Source of the DNA: Rhodospirillales bacterium
GTDB lineage: Bacteria > Pseudomonadota > Alphaproteobacteria > SMXQ01
Direction of reading: 5' to 3'
Length of the DNA: 20,156 bases
NCBI GenBank assembly: GCA_024638585.1
Contig: JAHEKA010000005.1
Coordinates: 1-20,156, forward strand
Part shown: positions 16,274-20,156 of the stretch, piece by piece
How the letters are laid out: the number at the start of each line of letters is the position of its first letter
Numbering within the stretch: position 1 is the stretch's first letter
Made by a program: the position numbers and the translations under genes
The notes under the pieces: model-generated
Seen by the model: the letters and a program-made list of their open reading frames with translations, nothing else
Database searches by the model: none
What the model was told of the DNA's origin: nothing

Positions 16274-16764
16274 TCCGCCTGTTGCGGGACTTCCAGGCCC
16301 ATCGCCTGGAGGTTGGCCATGGTTACGGGGTCGAAACTCAGGCCGTTGGCGAGCGCCGCGGCATGGGCCGCGCGGAGGATGTCGGAAAAGCCATCGAGGC
16401 CGCTGTCCATCGTGACCCGTTGGCCGGTCCCCCGCAGGCGCAATTCCATCCAGCCGCCACCCGGTTGGTCCCGCCGGGTCGCGAAGTGGCGCAGCCGCAA
16501 GCCGCAGAGTTCCCTCCAGGGAAGCGTGCCGCCCCCATAGGTGAGCGACCCCGCGCTGAGCAGGAACACCGCAGCGTGCCGACGCGCCGCGCGCAGTAGC
16601 AGAAACACGGAAAGCAACAGGATCACTGCCAGGATGAGACCGGCGACCCGCCCGGGCGCGGCCAGGGCGAAAGGCAGCCCGCCAAGGGCCAGTCCTGCCG
16701 CGCCAAGCAGGTAATCCTTCACCAGGGCGGCGCGGGTGTAGCGGTAACGCTTGGGTTCGGACAT
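16270..16764 (-). CDS. Small membrane protein with two helices and a C-terminal soluble domain, unrecognised
   Basis: A 164-residue protein. A short basic N-terminus (MSEPKRYRYTR) precedes two hydrophobic helices (about 18-36 and 39-58) joined by a tight turn. A strand-rich cytoplasmic domain follows (FLLSAGSLTYGGGTLPWREL, then MELRLRGTGQRVTMDSGLDG). The layout, with a strand-turn-strand block, a PW motif and a C-terminal helix, resembles bacterial PH-like membrane proteins, but I cannot assign a family. There is no ribosome binding site before ATG 16764; an extended -10 (TGATATAGC) sits immediately upstream, so the mRNA may be leaderless. It is convergent with the methyltransferase gene (4-base overlap) and divergent from the dehydrogenase gene. 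Confidence 0.7.
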   Translation of the reverse strand: MSEPKRYRYTRAALVKDYLLGAAGLALGGLPFALAAPGRVAGLILAVILLLSVFLLLRAARRHAAVFLLSAGSLTYGGGTLPWRELCGLRLRHFATRRDQPGGGWMELRLRGTGQRVTMDSGLDGFSDILRAAHAAALANGLSFDPVTMANLQAMGLEVPQQAD

Positions 16765-16779
16765 CCGGGCGCTATATCA
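16765..16779 (-). promoter_or_regulatory. Candidate extended -10 promoter giving a leaderless transcript
   Basis: On the minus strand TGATATAGC (16779 to 16771) is a TGn-extended -10 box, followed by six bases and then the ATG at 16764. No -35 is recognisable (GCGCCT at 17-base spacing), as extended -10 promoters tolerate. The A of ATG would be about +1. Confidence 0.3.
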
Positions 16780-16896
16780 TGGATCACGGTATTAGGCGCG
16801 CACCATAGCGGTCACCGGGGAGGGAAATCCATCATCCCGGCAAGGCAGCGCGGGTGGAAACGGCAACAATGCCCCGGCTCGGGGATGGGAGGAACG

Positions 16897-17601
16897 ATGT
16901 CTTTGGAGGGGAAAACGGCGCTCATCACCGGAGCGGCGGGAACGCTCGGCCGTGCGGTGGCTGCGGCCTTCACGGAGGCGGGCGCCAACCGCATCCTGCT
17001 GGACATCGACGCCGGCGCGCTTGAGGCGGCCCATGGCGGAAAAGCCATAGACCAGATCCTGGTAACCGCCGACCTCGGTGACCGGGATGCGGTGATCGCG
17101 GCCTGCCGGGAGGGGACCGACGCGTTCGGCGCGATCGATATCGCCTGTAATATCGCCGGCGGCTTTGCCATGGGCGATCCGGTGCATGAAACGCCGGTGG
17201 AGGTGTGGGACCGCATGATGGGGATGAACGCTGTGTCCGTCCTCAACGCGGCTGCCGCGGTGGTGCCGCACATGCTGGCGGCGGGCGGTGGGAAGATCGT
17301 CAATATCGGCGCCATGGGCGGGCTCAAGGGCGGCGGCGACATGGGAGCCTATGCGGCGTCGAAAAGCGCGGTGATCCGCCTGACCGAGAGCATGGCGGCG
17401 GAACTGCGCGAGAAGAACATCAACGTCAACTGCGTACTGCCCTCGATCATCGACACCCAGCCCAACCGCGATGCCATGCCCGATGCGGACCCGGCAAAAT
17501 GGGTCGCGCCCGATGCCTTGGCCGACGTGATCCTGTTTCTGGCATCCGATGCCGCCCGGGCCGTGCATGGCGCCGCGGTCCCCGTGGTGGGGCTCAGCTA
17601 A
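16897..17601 (+). CDS. Short-chain dehydrogenase/reductase family protein with Ser-to-Ala active site
   Basis: A 234-residue Rossmann-fold protein. The nucleotide-binding motif is TGAAGTLG (11-18). The dinucleotide choice is suggested by LLDID (34-38), whose acidic residue usually favours NAD. NIAGG (85-89) and structural N111 are present. The catalytic Tyr-x3-Lys is Y152/K156 (YAASK). The position 13 residues before the Tyr, where classical SDRs have catalytic Ser, is Ala 139 (VNIGAMGG), so activity may be altered or lost. Start ATG 16897 has a near-perfect GGGAGGAA upstream; the in-frame ATG at 16885 precedes that site and is rejected. The stop overlaps the convergent dioxygenase stop (CTAA, 17598-17601). 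The substrate is unknown. Confidence 0.9.
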   Translation: MSLEGKTALITGAAGTLGRAVAAAFTEAGANRILLDIDAGALEAAHGGKAIDQILVTADLGDRDAVIAACREGTDAFGAIDIACNIAGGFAMGDPVHETPVEVWDRMMGMNAVSVLNAAAAVVPHMLAAGGGKIVNIGAMGGLKGGGDMGAYAASKSAVIRLTESMAAELREKNINVNCVLPSIIDTQPNRDAMPDADPAKWVAPDALADVILFLASDAARAVHGAAVPVVGLS

Positions 17602-18695
17602 ACGAGGTCGCGCTCGCCTTCCACGACAGGCTCGAGCGGGGTCTTATAGGCCATACCGTCGACCACCACGCCGGCATTGACTTCCCGGGCAACCGATTCG
17701 ACCAACGGGCGTTGTGCTTCCGTGTCGTTGAGCCACAGCCGCATCAGATGGCGCTTGCGCCCCGGCTCCGGCCAATCGTCGAAATCGGTGCGGGCATGAA
17801 GGGTCACATGGCAGTTCACATAGGTGATGTCGCCGGCCCGGAGTTCCATGTCGAGCGAGAACTCCTGGGCGAGCTTGAGATAGAGCGCGTTGGCCTCCAA
17901 CTGCGCCGGCGTCAGCTTTGGCACGCCGGGAAGATCCTGGGCCTGCATGACCTTGGTGCCCGATGAGCGGCCGGTGAAGTATCCGTCCTTGGCGCTGAAC
18001 ACCGGCTGGCGGATGTAGGGCTTGGTCTCGCCCACCGGAATCTCGCCGTTTCGGGTGCGGTAGAAATCGAAGGTGAGCTCGCGCACCAGGTCGGGCCGTT
18101 GTTCGAGCATCGCGTTGTAGGCCGCCGGCGAGCTGGCGATGCGGTGTTCGCCGCCCGACTTGGCCGGCGCGAGACAGCAGAGCGAGAGAATGTCGGTACG
18201 GTCGGTGTGGAATTCCAGCGCGCTTCCATTCATGTAGCCGCGCACCTTGGGCGTCTTGAACCCCTTGCCGGCGAGATCCAAGACATGGCCCAAAAGGTGG
18301 CCGCGGGCGTTTTGGGATTTGGCCGTGCCCAGGTGGCAGCCGAGCCCCCAGAAGGCGGTGGCGAGCTGCCGGCGGCTGCGGTTCTCGGTGGGCAAGCCGC
18401 GAATCAACGCCATGCCACGGCCGTCGCGGATCTCGGCCTTGATGTCGGCAAGCGCCGGGGCAAGCCCGGGCAATGCGAAACTCCCGCGCGTGATCTCCAT
18501 GATCTCCCCGCCCCGGGCCTCGGCCGCCGCGACGGCATCATGGATCTCTTCTATTTCGGGCTCCGACAGTTGATAGACCCAGGCATCGGTGCCGCGCAAC
18601 GCGTCTGGGTCCCAGGCCGACGAATCGCGGACCGGGGCGCCGATCTCCATCGGTTCATGGGTGCGGGGGCTTGGGCTCCAGGGATTCGCGGTCAT
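17598..18695 (-). CDS. TauD/TfdA-family Fe(II)/2-oxoglutarate dioxygenase
   Basis: A 365-residue cytoplasmic oxygenase that would couple oxidation of a small molecule to decarboxylation of 2-oxoglutarate. The iron-binding facial triad is visible: H163 and D165 in EFHTDRTD, and distal H300 in NCHVTLHARTDF. The 2-oxoglutarate-anchoring arginine is R319 in KRHLMRLWLN. RGMALIRGLP (93-102) and GTAKSQN match the early part of the TauD fold. It is longer than TauD (about 280) because of an N-terminal 70-residue region, which is common in gamma-butyrobetaine-like and uncharacterised members. The start at 18695 has GGAGAG nine bases upstream. It lies 28 bases downstream of the secreted-protein gene, so both are probably one transcript. 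Substrate not inferable. Confidence 0.92.
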   Translation of the reverse strand: MTANPWSPSPRTHEPMEIGAPVRDSSAWDPDALRGTDAWVYQLSEPEIEEIHDAVAAAEARGGEIMEITRGSFALPGLAPALADIKAEIRDGRGMALIRGLPTENRSRRQLATAFWGLGCHLGTAKSQNARGHLLGHVLDLAGKGFKTPKVRGYMNGSALEFHTDRTDILSLCCLAPAKSGGEHRIASSPAAYNAMLEQRPDLVRELTFDFYRTRNGEIPVGETKPYIRQPVFSAKDGYFTGRSSGTKVMQAQDLPGVPKLTPAQLEANALYLKLAQEFSLDMELRAGDITYVNCHVTLHARTDFDDWPEPGRKRHLMRLWLNDTEAQRPLVESVAREVNAGVVVDGMAYKTPLEPVVEGERDLV

Positions 18696-18723
18696 GGTAC
18701 GTTTCTCTCCAGGATCTCCCCCG

Positions 18724-19671
18724 CTACCTCCCGGCGATCCAGATCGCCTTGACGAATTCGTAAGCCGTGGAGCCCTTCTTGGTCACACGCGGCACGATGT
18801 AGTCATGGGCCGGCTTGTAGCCGAGCTTTGTCCGCTTGAGGATGCGGAACTTTCCCTTGGCAATGGAGATCCTATAGCTGCGCAGCTTGGCGCCATCGGA
18901 TTTCCGGGTGAGACGCAGCTCATAGTCCCCGTCCTTCAGCAATTCCTTCATGGTGAAGGGAATGGCGTTGGGCTCCTGCTTCACCGTATGGGGGCGGTAG
19001 AGGTTGAACTTGCGCCGCTTGAAATGCCCGCCGGAATAGAAGCTGGTCTGCCGCTTGGAATGGGCGACGACCTTGCCGTCCCGCAACAGGCGCGCGAAGA
19101 AGTAGGCCTGGAAGGTGCCCGGTTTGGCCATATCCAAGCCGCCCAGCCACACCGAAAAGACCGGGATCGGCTGCTTCTTCCAGCTTCCCTGGGTGATATG
19201 CGCGAGATTCCGCCAGGGACCGTCGAACGCGTATGTCTTTTTCGGATTGAACGGGTCGTTTCCTCCGCCGGTCTGTTTCAGGGTGAAGGGAAACCGGCTG
19301 ATGGGCTTGCCGTTCATGGCGAACACCATGATATAGCGGCCCGGCTTGGTCAGCTTGATCCCGGGCGTTCCCGTCACCAGCACGCGCCCGAAGACCCCGT
19401 TGCGAACCTTGTATCGTTCGGAAATCCGGTGCTGGGCCAGGACCTTGCCCTCGGAATCGAGAATTCCAACGATGCCCTTGGCCGGCCCCTTGGGCGCGAA
19501 GGCGATGTCGTAGTTCACGAAGCTGACATAGCCGCTGGTGTTGTCGAAATAGCTGTCCATCATGCTTTCGAACACAACGGCCGGCGGATTCTGTGCTTGG
19601 CCCGGATGGGCGAGAATTCCGGCACTGACGGCAAAACAAGCCGCGGCAATGAAACGCGATAACTGAAGCAT
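18724..19671 (-). CDS. Secreted protein with two internal beta-rich repeats, unrecognised
   Basis: A 315-residue protein with a clear Sec signal peptide (LSRFIAAACFAVSAGIL, cleavage near GQA at about 26), so periplasmic or exported. The mature part is basic and strand-rich. It seems to contain two related halves: LTKPGRYIMVFAMNGKPIS (107-125) with following FPFTLK resembles LLKDGDYELRLTRKSDGAKL (244-263) with following YRISIAKGKF. This suggests two Ig-like sandwiches. I do not recognise the family. ATG 19671 is chosen for the signal peptide and GGGGGAAG upstream; the frame is open to 19893 but that stretch is cysteine- and proline-rich and non-coding in appearance. It is first of a two-gene unit with the dioxygenase and has a good promoter candidate at 19759-19786. 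Confidence 0.75.
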   Translation of the reverse strand: MLQLSRFIAAACFAVSAGILAHPGQAQNPPAVVFESMMDSYFDNTSGYVSFVNYDIAFAPKGPAKGIVGILDSEGKVLAQHRISERYKVRNGVFGRVLVTGTPGIKLTKPGRYIMVFAMNGKPISRFPFTLKQTGGGNDPFNPKKTYAFDGPWRNLAHITQGSWKKQPIPVFSVWLGGLDMAKPGTFQAYFFARLLRDGKVVAHSKRQTSFYSGGHFKRRKFNLYRPHTVKQEPNAIPFTMKELLKDGDYELRLTRKSDGAKLRSYRISIAKGKFRILKRTKLGYKPAHDYIVPRVTKKGSTAYEFVKAIWIAGR

Positions 19672-19758
19672 GACGGTCTTCCCCCTGACGCCCGGCGCGC
19701 AACCGCACCCATTGATCACCAAGCGGCCTGGGCCCGGACTGCCGCTCTCAACCGCGTG

Positions 19759-19786
19759 ATTATCGCACGATGATCGAGGGAGGCAA
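19759..19786 (-). promoter_or_regulatory. Candidate sigma-70 promoter for the secreted protein / dioxygenase pair
   Basis: On the minus strand TTGCCT (19786 to 19781) is followed by 16 bases and GATAAT (19764 to 19759), a five-of-six -10 box. It would start transcription about 80 bases before ATG 19671. The 249-bp divergent region 19672-19920 otherwise shows no clear plus-strand promoter. Confidence 0.5.
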
Positions 19787-19920
19787 CCGAGCGAATAGGC
19801 TGGGCCGGCGCCGACTTGCGCCGGAACACGAGGGGGCCGTCCTCTCATTCGGCACTTGAACTCCCGGCGAATCTGGCGAACCATCTGAGGCAATCAAGAA
19901 AATGACGGGAGGACGAGTCA

Positions 19921-20156
19921 ATGGATGCGAGCGGCTTCTTTTCAGCCGATTCCCATGTCAACGAGCCCGAGGCGGCGTGGGAAGGGATTCCCCAGGAGCT
20001 GCGCGCCCACGGCCCCCACTTCATCCAGGACCCGCCCGGCAAGAAGGGCCTCTATTTCGGGTTCGATGGGCACAATCCGGACCCGGTGGGTCAGACCTTC
20101 CTCGCCGGAACCGGTCGGGACCCGGCGATTGTCAGGGACACCATAGAGAACTTTAC
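19921..20156 (+). CDS. N-terminus of an amidohydrolase-family (family 2) metal-dependent hydrolase (partial)
   Basis: The first 78 codons are present; the gene continues past the right edge. ATG 19921 has a strong ribosome binding site (GGGAGGA, 7 bases upstream). The protein opens MDASGFFSADSHVNEPEAAW. The strand followed by ADSHVxEP is the typical start of amidohydrolase family 2 TIM-barrel enzymes (decarboxylases and hydrolases of aromatic and related compounds), and the Asp and His there lie at the metal end of the barrel. The rest of the barrel, and so the substrate class, is not visible. It is divergent from the secreted protein/dioxygenase unit, perhaps sharing control with it. Confidence 0.85.
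   Translation, partial: MDASGFFSADSHVNEPEAAWEGIPQELRAHGPHFIQDPPGKKGLYFGFDGHNPDPVGQTFLAGTGRDPAIVRDTIENF

Noticed and set aside
19672..19893. A 74-residue N-terminal extension of the secreted protein
   Set aside because: It would bury the signal peptide, reads through the promoter candidate, and lacks the ribosome binding site present before 19671.

Overview
The window comes from a GC-rich bacterium with tightly packed genes (GC is around 60% or slightly more, judged by eye). An alphaproteobacterium of the Rhodospirillales type is the best guess. This rests on the style of the genes: cyclic-nucleotide signalling proteins, a large Yej/Dpp-like peptide importer, a TauD dioxygenase and a family-2 amidohydrolase. 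No marker gene fixes the taxonomy. I found no rRNA, tRNA, CRISPR array, insertion sequence or phage gene.

Region A (1-4210, all on the minus strand) is a four-gene run. In transcription order it encodes an 870-residue ABC-exporter-like protein, a small cyclic-nucleotide-binding protein, a metallo-beta-lactamase-fold hydrolase, and the first 34 codons of a protein that may be an adenylate/guanylate cyclase. The ABC protein is the most unusual object in the window. Its single ATPase domain has lost every catalytic motif residue I could align, and it carries a roughly 270-residue insertion with two extra copies of the motif that normally follows the Q-loop. With a cNMP sensor and a possible phosphodiesterase and cyclase beside it, this could be a cyclic-nucleotide-linked membrane device rather than an ordinary exporter.

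Region B (4408-10426, plus strand) is a complete peptide/nickel-type ABC importer operon: fused double ATPase, periplasmic binding protein and two permeases. The genes overlap by ATGA or are 9 bp apart. A 197-bp divergent intergenic region with an AT-rich promoter candidate separates it from region A.

Region C (10550-16273, plus strand) is a glycan-building cluster. It has a MurG/GT28-like glycosyltransferase, two GT4-type glycosyltransferases, a second GT28-like enzyme, and a TylF-type methyltransferase with its own promoter candidate. A 123-bp leader with two mutually exclusive hairpins and a promoter-like TTGACC box lies before it. The likely product is an exported polysaccharide or glycolipid, but the sugar cannot be read from the sequence.

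Region D (16270-20156) is mixed. It has a small two-helix membrane protein (minus), a short-chain dehydrogenase whose catalytic Ser is Ala (plus), a TauD/TfdA-family dioxygenase and an unrecognised secreted protein forming a minus-strand pair, and the start of an amidohydrolase (plus) running off the window. The oxidoreductase, dioxygenase and amidohydrolase suggest small-molecule catabolism.
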